NCBI GenBank assembly: GCA_028095005.1
Contig: CM051462.1
Location: 173,733,955 to 173,797,954, forward strand
DNA length: 64,000 nucleotides
Reading direction: 5' to 3'
DNA from: Rhynchospora pubera
Taxonomy: Eukaryota; Streptophyta; Magnoliopsida; Poales; Cyperaceae
Shown here: in pieces, positions 22,042-33,255 of the stretch
Layout: every line of letters begins with the position of its first letter
How positions within the stretch are numbered: the stretch's first letter is position 1
Notes under the pieces: generated by a model
Database searches by the model: none
What the model saw: only the letters and a program-made list of their open reading frames with translations
Told to the model about the DNA's origin: nothing
Position numbers and translations under genes: made by a program

Positions 22042-25000
22042 TCAAGTTGGCAGGTAGATATCTTGCATGCCCAACTTGCAAATCACTCCCTGAAAAATGG
22101 TACATGATACCCCTTTGGTTAGTATATCTGCCAATTGCTCATCAGTTTTCACGTGAGGAATGCTAATGACTTTATCTTCTAAATTCTGTCGAATAAAGTG
22201 CCTATCCACTTCAATATGCTTGGTCCTATCATGTTGCACCGGATTGTGAGATATTGCGATAGCTGCCTTATTGTCACAGAACAATTTCATCTCCCTGTTA
22301 TCATAGAGACCAAGATCCTTGAGATCTCCCTGTTATCATAGAGACCAAGATCCTTGAGTACTCTCTTTATCCACAGTAATTCTTGCAAACCTTTAGCAAT
22401 TCCTCTGAACTCTGCCTCTGCACTTGACAAAGCTACCACCTTTTGCTTTTTGCTCCTCCAAGTAACCAAGTTACCTCCAACAAATGTGAAGTATCCAGAC
22501 GTGGATTTTCTATCAGTCACATCTCCAGCCCAGTCAGAATCTGTATATCCCTCAACCTGAAGATGACCATTCCTTTTGAAGAAGATACCTCGTCCTGGGA
22601 ATCCCTTGAGATACCTTAAAATCCACATGACAGCTTCCATATGTTGTTCACTGGGAGCATGCATAAATTGACTCACCACAGACACAGCATAAGCGATATC
22701 AGGCCGAGTATGTGACAAGTAAATGAGTCTCCCTACCAATCTCTGGTATTGATCTTTATTTGCAGGTGCCTGATCAGAAAATACACCCAACTTGGTGTTC
22801 TGCTTAGTTGGTGTGTCAACAGGTTTACAATCCAACATACCTGTTTCTGCTAATAAGTCAAGAACAAATTTTCTTTGAGATAAAGAAATACCTTCCTTAT
22901 TGCGTGCTACTTCAATTCCTAGAAAGTATTTTAAGCCTCCCAGATTCTTCATTTCAAACTCTCTAGACAATTTTCCTTCCAAATCATGGATTCCTTCTGA
23001 GTCATTACCTGTAATTATCATGTCATCAACATTGATTATCAAGATTACAATTTTCTCTTTATCCTTAAGAAAGAACAAAGTGTGGTCAGTATCACTCTGA
23101 GTATATCCATATCCCTTCATAGCACTACAGAATCTTCCAAACCAAGCCCTAGGAGATTGCTTCAAACCATACAACGCCTTTTCAGTCTGCACACGAGAGG
23201 TTGACTGCTTAAGTGACCATATCCTGGCGGTATGTCCATGTAAATCTCCTCATCAATGTCACCATGCAAAAAAGCATTCTTCACATCAAATTGGTGTAGT
23301 GGCCAGTCTTGATTTGCTGCAATGGACAGTAAAATTCTAACAGTATTCAGCTTTGCTACTGGTGAGAAAGTTTCTTGATAATCCACTCCATATGTCTGAG
23401 AGTAGCCTTTTGCCACCAGTCTCGCCTTATATCTGTCTATTTCTCCAGTGGGCCCATACTTGACTGTAAATACCCATTTGCAGCCTACTGTCTTTCTGTT
23501 GTTTGGTCTTGTTACTAATTCCCAAGTATCATTCTTCTCCAGTGCATCCATTTCCGTCTTCATTGCCTCCACCCATTTTGAATCACTGAGAGCTTCACTT
23601 AGGTTAGTTGGAATGTGAACTGATGCAAGAGTTCTATCAAACACCTTCACAGGTTCTGGCATATGAGACAAGGTCATGAAATTTGCCATTGCATACCTGC
23701 CCTCACCACTTTCATCTGGTCTGTACCTCTTAGGTGGTTTTTCTCTGTTGATCCTGAAAGGTAACTGATAAATTGGATTAGTAGTAATAGGCTCAGAATT
23801 ACTTACCTCTGACTCAGGAGATTGATCATGTGGTGAAGTAGGAGACTGTATCATTTCTTCATCTTCACTTTCCAAACCTTCTTCAGATGGACCCGAGTTA
23901 GCCAATGGGTCCATTTCTAGATTCAAATGCTCACATTCAGTCGAACTCGGACCGAGATGGGTCGAACTCGGACCGAGATGGGTCAAACTCGGACCGAGAT
24001 GGGTCGAACTCGGACCGAGATGGGTCGAACTCGGACCGAGATGATCTAAACTCGGACCGAGATGGGTTGAACTCGGACCGAGATGAGTCGAACTCGGACC
24101 GAGTTGAACAGGCTCATTTTGGCAAATCTCAGATTTCGAACCAAAAACATCATTTCTTACTGCATCGAACCAGAGTTCATTGTCTATCACACTCTCCCCC
24201 TGAGAATGAGTCTGGTTTTTACAGAAATACCCTTCATTTTCAATAAATGTCGCATCCATGGTGGTATAGACTTTTCTAGAGGATGGATTCATGCACCTAT
24301 AGCCCTTTTGATGTTGACCATAGCCTATGAACACACATTTTTCAGCACAAGGATCCAACTTTGACCTTTGATGTTTCTGTATATGAACATAGGCAATACA
24401 CCCAAATACCTTTGGTGGAATTGTAAGGACAGAGGGAATTAAGCAGTATTTTGAAAGTACTTGCAAGGGTGTTTGGAAGTCAAGTACCACAGAAGGCACC
24501 CTATTCATCAAGTAAACTGCTGATGTAACTGCATTATCCCAATAAGAATGAGGTACATTGTTTTCTAGCATCATTGCCCTAGTCATTTCTAGGATTTGCC
24601 TATTCTTTCGCTCTGCTATACCATTTTGTTGGGGAGTACCCACACAACTTGTTTCATGTATAATCCCATTGGTGTTAAAAAATTCTCTTACTGTTTTGTT
24701 GACAAATTCACTTCCATTATCACTTCTGAAAATTTTAACATTTCTATCAAACTGGTTCTTTACCATGGTAATGAAAGATTTGATGGCAAGTGGTACCTCA
24801 CTTTTATGCTTTACCAAATTAATCCATGTCATTCTGGTACAATTGTCAACAAATAACACAAACCATCTGTTACCACCTAGGGATTCAACTGGGGAAGGGC
24901 CCCATACATCAGAGTGAACCAGGTCAAAAGGAGTGATTTTGTCATTATCCAAGTTCTTAGCAAAATGGGCTCGATGACTCTTAGATTTAATACATACCTC

Positions 25001-25729
25001 ACACTCAAAAGATTCGTTCTCAAATCCAGAAAATAAACTTGGATAAAGTTTCTTGAGATACCCGAATGAAGGATGTCCCAAACGTCTGTGCCACATCCAA
25101 ATTGAAGACTTCCTACTTGAACTCGAGCCAGCAGATATGTGAGCTCTTCCAGTAGCTATGTCTTCCAAATGATACAGTCCTCCCTTCTTAATACCACGAC
25201 CGATAATCTCCTTTGTCATAAGGTCCTGAAAGAGACAAAATCTGGGATACATGAGTACAACACAGTTCAGTTCTTCACACAATTGACCTACAGACAAAAG
25301 TCTTGATGAAAGAGAAGGAACCAATAAAGTATTTGAAAGAGTTAGAGAAGAGGAAAATTGAACATCTCCAGCCCCTGTGACGGGATAAACTTCCCCATTT
25401 GCATTGACGATCTCAGTCCTCCTTGGATGAGATTCTCTTATCAAGTCGTCCTTATTGTAAGTCATATGATCGGTTGCCCCTGAATCTATAATCCAACAAT
25501 CGTTTAGGTTTTGGATATGAGTCATGGTTTCTGGTATTTTGGTTGTTAGAGATTTGGGGTCGGTTTCGGTGTTAAAATTCAAGGAAGAAGGATCAACTGC
25601 GCAGTAACTCACGCAAGGAATAAACTCACACAGTAACTCGGTGAGATCTCGTCGAGAAGAACAGGTCTGATTGTGCAGTAATTCGCACAACGAGGAATCG
25701 ACTGTGCAGTAACTCGCACAGGGATACAA
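22042..25729 (-). pseudogene. Ty1-copia pol polyprotein, broken by two frameshifts
   Basis: In element order: protease with WIIDSGATDHMT; GAG-pre-integrase with WMWHRRLGHPSFGYL; integrase with a CEVCIKSKSH zinc segment and a core with HSDVWGP, FRSDNGSEF and TPQQNGIAERKN; a spacer with eight LGPSSTH-type heptads; reverse transcriptase with KARLVAKGYSQ, ALYGLKQSPRAW and an unusual INVDD where YVDD is expected; RNase H with SSAEAEFRG and, farther on, DRTKHIEVDRHFI. Frame breaks: a one-base loss near 23178 and a perfect 35-base tandem duplication (22289-22323/22324-22358). No gag capsid or CCHC knuckle precedes the protease; the N-terminal region has Cys-rich degenerate repeats. It cannot encode one functional polyprotein. 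Confidence 0.92.
23938..24105 (-). repeat. 21-bp tandem repeat coding LGPSSTH heptads
   Basis: Eight tandem copies of a 21-base unit, each containing the palindrome CTCGGACCGAG, in frame between integrase and reverse transcriptase. The same palindrome occurs four times in each LTR of the element. Confidence 0.93.
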
Positions 25730-25775
25730 AAACGATAATAATGCACAGATCTCAGAACCTATGGCTCTGATACCA

Positions 25776-26137
25776 TGTAAACAAAAGCAATCACAGCAAA
25801 GAACACGAAGATTTTACGTGGTTCGGTACAATATGTACCTACGTCCACGACTCACACACACCACACTTTTTATTTCTTTTCAATAATAATGGAGTACAAG
25901 AGAGAATTGGGGAAGAAGATAGGTCAGAAAGGAAGAGAAAGACGCCTCCTTTATAATAGGTAGGCTAATATTTTTTTTTATTACATTTCCATATATGCAT
26001 AAATCATAAAAAGGAAAGTCAGACGGTCCAACTCGGACCGAGTTCTGGCCAACTCGGACCGAGCCAAAGGGATGTGGTTCAACTCGGTCCGAGTTTGGCC
26101 CAACTCGGACCGAGCCAAACATTGAATTTTCTCCACA
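25776..26137 (-). repeat. 5' LTR of the copia element
   Basis: 362 bases, almost identical to 21673-22034, with the same four palindromic motifs at about 26032-26116. Confidence 0.93.
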
Positions 26138-26142
26138 CAAAC

Positions 26143-26926
26143 TTTTCATGTTCTGAGATCTGTGTTTTGAGTGAGCAAACCATCTCAATTTCTGTTTGCA
26201 TAGGTTGAGAACTTAAAAGCACGGAAGGTCTATGTCTGTATCCTCTGCAGAAATGACCACTGTCCGACACAACTCTGGTTGCATGAAGATTTCTGTTTGT
26301 ATCATCACAACATAATTGAACGATGAATTATCAAGAATTCTGTTTCGATAAAATCATATTAATTGTCCAACACAACCGAAAGGGGAGAGAAACAAAGAAG
26401 GAAGCGCCTCTTCAAATGAGTGATCAGAGAAGTTTAATAAATATTAAAATAAGGTAAAGTTTACGCCTTCTCCTTTCTTAACTAAATTTTCTCTTCTAAG
26501 TTCTAATTAATTCTAGTCAGACTACTTATGTGATTTTATGCTTCTCTCCTAATTTGTTACATTGTCAATTGAAATGTAAAATTTGTCAATCTTAATTATT
26601 ATCATCTCAAAAACAAAGACAAATGTCATAAACATCTTAAGCAGGTGAAAATTATTATCAGAAATACAAAAACATAATTAAGAATTGCTTAAATAACAGG
26701 AGTTACATGCTTGTTGATAAGGTAAACCAATTAAAACCTCCCCCTTTCATAAATTTTAGAACTTACAGATACAATCAGAAAAATTAACTAATATGAAGCA
26801 AACAGACCATCGTGCTTTGCAAATACTAGCATAAATTCTGTTGAGAAAACCAGATTAGTGATTCCTAAAGCATAAATGCTAACAGAGGTTCATGTTTTAA
26901 GGAGAGCTGAATATAAGCAATAGCTT
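26143..26926. other. Intergenic, 3' flank of BPM-c
   Basis: No gene is supported. Bases 26817-26926 are the array's conserved 3' block (TTCTGTTGAGAAAACCAG). The rest is AT-rich without recognised structure. Confidence 0.5.
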
Positions 26927-27713
26927 TCAGCTGTTTTTGGAGCGCAACTCTACTAGAATAGCTGGACATGTTTTAATCATATGCTCAAATCCTTCACTTC
27001 GCACAACAGCAGCAAGAACTTCAGATGGCTTAATAAACTCCAGACAAGCGGCTTTAAGCTCAGCACAATTATGTTGCTCAGCCAAAGTCAGTGTGATTGC
27101 TAGATTATTTGCATCAATGAACTCGTACAATTTCATTTCACAGAGCTGTTTCAGCCTCTCTAAACCATACCGATCGGCTGCAACCAGCAAATGTTGAGCC
27201 AGTGCTATTGATGCATCCTTGTCACCATTTACCTCCTCGAGCTCGGGTAGAGAATCTGAATAAATGAAATGAAGCATGGACTTGAAAATGGATGGTTCCA
27301 TTTCCTTAATCTCTATACTATCATTCACCTTACCTTTCATAGGACCAAAGAGTTCTGCCATAAACACTGGTGATCTCGCTGCAAGCACACACCGGTGTGC
27401 ATCAAATGTCACTCCGCTCACATTAAAGGATATATCTGTACCATCTCCACGTTCTAATAAACTGATAAGGTGCTGATGTAAGTTAGATGGCTGGACTGAG
27501 AAAGGGCGGGCTTTGCAATTGGTCTTCGTAAAATTGCTGCATTCCATAACAGTGACAGTGCATTGTATTGTGAAAGAATCATCCTTAAGATACTCTGATG
27601 CCTCAAATTTATGTCTTTCCAGGAAGTGTTGGCATTGCCATGATTGATTGCAGTTAAGGGTTACTGCCGTGGATGAGGATCGAATAAGTGTGTTCCTCCA
27701 GTTTGGCTGAGCA
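26927..27713 (-). pseudogene. MATH-BTB gene BPM-c, N-terminally truncated
   Basis: The last half of MATH and all of BTB plus the C-terminal tail are present; the BTB part (up to about 27547) is an open frame with ARSPVFMAELFGPMKGKVN. Upstream, homology continues in frame through FEASEYLKDDSFTIQ to about 27680, then needs one frame change near 27690 to match SQTGGT, and stops near 27713. The first 95 or so residues of MATH and the normal start are missing, and the DNA beyond (27714-27800) matches far-upstream array sequence instead. A deletion therefore joined upstream flank to mid-gene. A BTB-only product from Met 27547 is conceivable. Confidence 0.85.
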
Positions 27714-29058
27714 ATTTGGAATAGTTCAATTTGGAATGGAGTTTCCTTTAATTAATTCATGCATTCATTATCATTAACTGCAACGGTGATCGAAGGGATC
27801 GATGGCACCACTGTGCTTACAATAATGGGTGTCTATTATTTGTATTTTCAATTGTCAGGTTCAAACATGGGATCCCCAAGCCCAGATCAAAAACGATTTT
27901 ATTATTCGTAATAACCATTAAAAACATTTGGTGACGTTCAAAATATTTTGATTTGTATTGAAGGAAGTCTTAGCATATTTCAAGCTCTTAGGGCTTGCTC
28001 CAGAAGGAGGAAGTCTGGGCTAAGGAAAGGAATGGGAAGGGAAGGGAGGTGAAGGAAGTTTATGAAAATGAAGATGACATGTAGTTCCTTGCTCCATATT
28101 TCAAAAAGCATGTATAGAAGTTAACAGCTCTAACCTTTTATTCAATATACACAAAGACAATATTGCCCTTTTGTTCAATTGAGAACCAGTGCGGATTATG
28201 ATGGGGCCGTACATTTTATTAAATTGAGACCAAATCCAATACATAAGAATGCAAACTACCCCTCAATACATCTTAAAACCCCCCACACAATAGACGATTA
28301 AAAGCAATTAAAAAAATAAAGCAACTAAAAAGAAACAGAAGTGCTGTTACTAGCATGACCCTTCCAACAAGCACTTACCAGTATAGACCAAAAACCTTTA
28401 AAAATGAAAAAAAATGATAACTTCATGCTCTCAGTGACACTATAACGGACTAACATACCATTTGCATCTTTTTGTTGTGCTAACTGCTAATTAACTTTAA
28501 TGACTCAATTAAGGCAAACTATGCTTGCATATGTGGCCATCCGTTATTGACCAAGTCTGGTTCATACAAACATACAAATATACAATGACTTCCCTTTTAA
28601 CTTTAAGAGCGTTTGTTATCTTGCAAAAGGCCCCTTAATCTTTTTAGTATATCCAGACGACCAGAATAATGAAAACAAAGTTAGGGATCAGCCAGAGCAA
28701 TTTGAGCTTGGACGTACCAGTACATGAATTGTACATACCAGTATCCTTTGTATCACATTTTCTATTGATTTCTCACAAACCAGAGATTAATAAGAAGAAA
28801 CCATATGAAGCACCTAATATTTCATGAAGTGACACTAGATAACATTCATCTTACAACCAACCATAACAACTCGACCTAGAACTTACAACAAAAACAACTA
28901 TATGCTTTTGAAATATTCTAGCTTTACTGTTAATCACAAAAAGATGGTTGTTCCCAACTTACAACCAAAATAGCTAGATGCTTTTCTAATATTCCCAACT
29001 AAGTTTCCTCTCAAAATATTCACCAAAAGTGGAAACTTCTACAACTATGAGTCAGTAT
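27714..29058. other. Intergenic, no gene seen
   Basis: Bases 27725-27800 resemble 41705-41790 (CATGCATT, ATCATTAACTGC, GGGATCG), part of the array's upstream block. The remainder is AT-rich without domains. Positions about 28015-28060 are purine-rich (GGGAAGGGAAGGGAGG). Confidence 0.5.
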
Positions 29059-30397
29059 TTAGATAACTGCAGCATCATAAAGCATTGTTAGAAGGATAGT
29101 CTTACGTCTATGACTTGGACACCCAATAAATGCTCCTAGCCTAGCTGGTTCCTTGGTGAGATAGAGATATGCAGCATCTTCAATCTTTTCGTCCTCAAGC
29201 TGAAGTTCTTCTAGATATTTCCATATCTCACTCTCTGGAATTGGAAGCCTTTGTTGAGTCTTCATCAAGTCAGCAGTTGACTCCTTAATTGCATTAGCAA
29301 ATATTTTAAAAGATTCATTCAAATTAGCCGTCTCAACATCCTTTGATCTTCTGCTTCTTTTTTGAAGTGCTTTCTTCTCCACTACTCTTGTTAAGCAGTG
29401 GCGATTCAGGATCAACATCATATCCTCCTACGGTTGCTTGATTTTGTGATACGAGAAAGTCAACTTCATCAATAGTCTCATCTGCTTGTAATCCACCTTC
29501 TATATCATTCAAATGAGCATTTCTCTCTCTGATTTCAGCTGCAGTTTCAGCATCTTCTTCAGTAGCACGATCATCGCCAAATAAATCTTCTAGTCTCTTG
29601 TAATTACGTACCGGTTTAGTCATCCATACTTTAGCATCTGGACGAGACTATGAACATGACAATCAAATTATGAGTACTTTAGCTTCTGGTTTTGTCTCCC
29701 TATCTAATATATTAAATGGGATTGGTTTATTTTTTTTTCTTTACTATTACATTGCCAGTAAATGAATTTTCAAGTACTGGCTACATGTACTAGTTAATTA
29801 CAAATGCTGGCTACGTTGTACTAGTTAATTACAATGCCATATAAATTTAATTTGTACATAGTGGCTTCATGTACGATTGCATACCTTTGTCAGGGAGCAT
29901 GTACTAGTTAATTAGAAATGCTGGCTGCATGTACGACTAAGCTCATTTACTACTCCAAACAATTCCAGCTTATGCCCTTTTCAAAAATATCCTTTTTACT
30001 AATAGTAATTCCATACCTCATTCCAGCATTCCAGAGAAGTTAATTTCAAGGAGTAATTGCATACCTTAAATAAATCTTTCCAAACGTCTGGATCAGCACC
30101 CCATGTGTTTGTCAACGGGCTCCAAGAAAAACCACTTAATCCTTTAAATAGATCGTAACAAGCTCCAAAATTTCTCTTAAGGTACTTGACACGATTCTTT
30201 ATTTTCTCCTTGTCAAAAGACACAGCTTTAAACTTGCCTGATAATTCCTTCAAAATGTTGTCATAAGCTTTGGATGTAAAAGTACCACTGATTCGGTTGC
30301 CAATATTGCTTTGATATTCCAATGCATCAAGTAAAGCATCATCCATAATCTGATTCCAAGTAACTAGTTCCACATCAGAATTCTTTCTCTTTCCCAT
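29059..30397 (-). pseudogene. Myb/SANT-like DNA-binding protein, two exons, frameshifted
   Basis: Exon 1 (30397-30065) starts MGKRKNSD and codes a Myb/SANT-like trihelix domain with IKNRVKYLKRNF and a WGADPDVWKDLFK end, the family found in PIF/Harbinger ORF1 proteins and L10-interacting MYB-type plant proteins. A GT-AG intron (30064-29648) keeps phase 0. Exon 2 starts SRPDAKVWMTKPVRNY. Near 29360 a homopolymer-A length change shifts the frame: the first frame stops at 29333, while the next continues to 29059 with EKKALQKRSRRSKDVE and a C-terminal helical segment typical of these proteins. No Harbinger nuclease gene lies nearby. Likely a transposon-derived or host gene with one lesion; function unknown. 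Confidence 0.7.
29765..29940. repeat. Degenerate tandem repeats in the intron
   Basis: The phrase TGTACTAGTTAATTA occurs three times, mixed with GCTGGCTGCATGTACG-like units, within the intron of the Myb/SANT-like locus. Confidence 0.6.
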
Positions 30398-31097
30398 GAA
30401 GAAACTGAAAAAATAGAATTACACAATCACATATTTAAAGATAGAAATAATAAATATAAAAAAAACAATACAAACCACAATTGCATAATTAAAGACACTG
30501 GATAGTCATTACAAAGAGTCACATCAAAATAGTCATTACAAGAGACATGCTAATGAGTAACAAAACAGTCATTACAAGACACTTGCTAAATTAAAAGGAT
30601 CTGACTACAGAAATTAAACAACATATACTACTAATATAAAAAAACATGATTATAAACTCAAAACATGATTGTAAAATGGTGAAGTAAGGTGCAAAATAAT
30701 TAAAAATATTTCAGATTAATTAAATTATGGTTAACTTGAGAATTTATAAACATTTTACAAACTAAATAACAAAAGTTTGAAGGAAATATTTCTATACATT
30801 ATGTTAGTTTATAAATTTATTGTGTTTTTTTTTTTGTATTTTGAGTATACAAAAGGAATCCATGTTTTTGGGTGGCAAAAACAGAAAGATTGACATTTGT
30901 ATGGAAAATTCTAAATTTTCTTATATTTTGGTGGCACGGATTTTTTCCCCTATAATTATTGTAACTTAAAAAATGCACTATAAATTATTTAACTGAAAAT
31001 GCCATTTTATTCTTATAAGTATATTTTATAGATAATATACAGAACACTGTTAACAAATCTTCCAATTTTCCGATCAACGGGTAATTGCCATAATTGA
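30398..31097. other. Intergenic, no gene seen
   Basis: AT-rich. The phrase AGTCATTACAA recurs three times between 30500 and 30580. No ORF or transposon end is recognised. Confidence 0.5.
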
Positions 31098-32123
31098 TCA
31101 GAAGTGATACATATTCCAAAATCCTTCAGTTCGCACAACAGCACCAAGAACTTCAGGCTGCTTAATGAACTCCATGCAAGCGTCTTTAAGCTCAGGACAA
31201 TTATGCTGCTCAGCCAGAGTCAACGTGGTTGCGAAATTGTTCACATCCATGAACTCCCACATTTTCTTTTCACAGAGTTGTTTCAGCCTCTCTAAACCAT
31301 ATCGATCAGCTGCAACCAGTAAATGTTGAGCCACCACTATTGACTCATTTTTATCATCTTTCCCCTCCTCAAGCTCTGGTACCGAATCAGAATATATGAA
31401 ATGAAGCATGGATTTGAATATTGAAGGTTCCATGTCCTTGATTTCAATACTCTGATTCACATTACCTTTCATGGGACCAAAAAATTGTGCCCTGAAGACC
31501 GGCGATATTGCTGAAATCACACACCGGTGTGCATCAAATGTTACTCCACTCACTTTGAAAGATACATCTGTACCATCTCCACGTTCTAATAAACCAGTTA
31601 GTTGCTGATGTATGTTAGAGGGCTGCACAGCAAAAGGGTGTACGTGGCAATTTGTTTACTTTATACCACTGCATTTAAAAACAGTTACAGTGCATCGTAT
31701 TGTGAAAGAATCATCCTTAAGATACTGTGATACCTCAAATTCTTGTTTATTTATGAAGAACCAACCACCAGAGCCATTTCTGCGAAGGGTTTCAGCACCA
31801 GATGAGTAGCTCTTAGATGGCATCCCTTCAGTTTGGCTGAGCAGGGTAAAGGTAATCTTAACTCTGGCCTCAGCATCACTTCTTAGTTCAAGGTCGAAAG
31901 CAATAAAGTCTTGATTACCTTTACTACCAGGATAGTATCGAATGGCCCAATTATATCCTCCGACAGTAAAAATGTCAGAGGTGATGTAATTGCCTAAACT
32001 GTTCCCCTTAGTAAACAAGTAACCTGTTATCTTGAACAGGTGGGAACCAGTGGAAGTCTTTGTGAACCAGGTGGATGCTGTCTCAAATTTTCTAGTATTA
32101 ACAACTGAGGACAACATGGCCAT
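31098..32123 (-). pseudogene. MATH-BTB gene BPM-d with one in-frame stop and altered C-terminus
   Basis: From ATG 32123 (ATGGCCATG context kept) a full MATH domain reads through TGSHLFKITGY and SDIFTVGGYNW to SFTIRCTVTV, then meets TAA at 31658-31656. The same frame continues directly after it through the linker and the whole BTB domain (SPVFRAQFFGPMKG), so a single nonsense codon separates the halves. The C-terminus diverges just after RTEGF, where other copies have FEHMIKSCP; here it reads FWNMYHF and stops, losing about 20 residues. The locus could give a 155-residue MATH-only protein. It is the closest relative of the 5793-6851 locus in flanking sequence. Confidence 0.87.
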
Positions 32124-32194
32124 TATAGATAATCGATGAGCGATTTTTATTTATTTTGTTTGTGATTGCAATATTCTATTCACAGCATGTGTAC

Positions 32195-32206
32195 ATATGG
32201 ATATAA
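32195..32206 (-). promoter_or_regulatory. Candidate TATA box of BPM-d
   Basis: CCTTATATCC on the minus strand, about 75-85 bases before the ATG at 32123, at a position comparable with the boxes of the other loci. Weak consensus. Confidence 0.35.
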
Positions 32207-32212
32207 GGGGCT

Positions 32213-33247
32213 GCTGGGTCAATACCTGCTTTACAATAATAGAAAAGATTCATTAGAAAGCCAATTACGTTTTAAAAACAACTCTTCTTACAGTGACATA
32301 ATAGTGCTAAAATCTGTTCATGATTTTCAGTTAGCTAAGAGCAGGTACAAGTTAAATTTATTTCAGAATTAATAATGCACTGAATGGAAGCTTGCTATAT
32401 CACAAATGTATCTTTACTAAAAAAAAATGCTCACTTATTAAAGGAAATCATAGCCTGACTGAGCCAGATAAAAAGAGTAGGAAACTAGGAATGGATAACA
32501 AAACCAAATCATGATAAATTTCTTATTTGGTCACCATGACTAATTGACTGCAATTGAATTTCTAATTTTACTCTCGTTTGACTTGGCTAATAAATAATAA
32601 CAATAAGGAATATGGACAGAATAGATAAATATACTGGGGAAGTGGCAGTTTGATGATAGACAACTAAATAGAGATTAAATATTTTCTAAATTTTGTTGAT
32701 CGCTGACTCGCTGAGTTGAGAAGACCACTAATTAATTGCCTTCGATCAATTTTGTTCTGATTTCAACTAGCCAGAGAGAACCGACAGAAAAAAAAAAAAA
32801 AAAAATTAGAGCTGAAAGCGAAAAGGAAAGAGAAGACAAACCTTTCTTTCTAGTTCAAGCTACCGATTTAGGGGTTTTCCACTTTACCGAATGAATTGAA
32901 ACTTGAATGACGATAGAACTCGTTACTCGGACAAGACAAGTTAGACAAGACAAGTTAATCAGACCTAAAGGTGACAAGACAAGTTAGACAACAACAAAGG
33001 GATCCATATCCTCTGGAGTTCTCAGCGAGAACCGTCCGATCTAAATGTACGGTTCCGATATAAAGGAGCAGCTCCGCCCTAAACAAGCATCTGAGCCTTC
33101 AATTGCATACAATCCATCTCAGCCGTTGAAAACCTAACATGCAATCTCCTCTGCTTTGATTCCTCGCTTTTTTTTTACTTTCCTATTAGTTAGATACCCG
33201 TTGGAAGCAGTTCAAGGTCACGATTCAGGCAGCTCTCTCTAATTGAA
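32213..33247. other. Upstream region of BPM-d, homologous to BPM-a upstream DNA
   Basis: No gene is seen. Bases 32213-32300 align with 6985-7051 and then with 13947 onward, so this copy represents the site without the 6.9 kb insertion. Bases 32693-32900 align with 14395-14620. A duplicated GACAAGACAAGTTA phrase occurs at 32930-32985. Confidence 0.6.
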
Positions 33248-33255
33248 GGCTCGTT

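Larger units (their letters stand above)
21673..26137 (-). mobile_element. Ty1-copia retrotransposon, young, gag-less
   Basis: LTRs of 362 bases at 25776-26137 (5' for this strand) and 21673-22034 (3') begin TGTGGAG and end GTTTACA in element orientation. The 5-bp target duplication CAAAC flanks both sides (21668-21672, 26138-26142). The primer-binding site TGGTATCAGAGC abuts the 5' LTR (25775-25764) and the polypurine tract TTGAGGGGGAG abuts the 3' LTR (22045-22035). The LTRs differ at only about two positions by eye, so insertion was recent. Pol is nearly complete but broken at two places, and gag is absent. Confidence 0.95.

Noticed and set aside
23938..24105. Regular 21-bp repeats that could look like a CRISPR array
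   Set aside because: No unique spacers, in-frame coding repeats inside a retrotransposon, plant DNA.
23905..24246. Plus-strand ORF with SDRDGSN repeats
   Set aside because: Antisense reading of the 21-bp palindromic array in copia pol.
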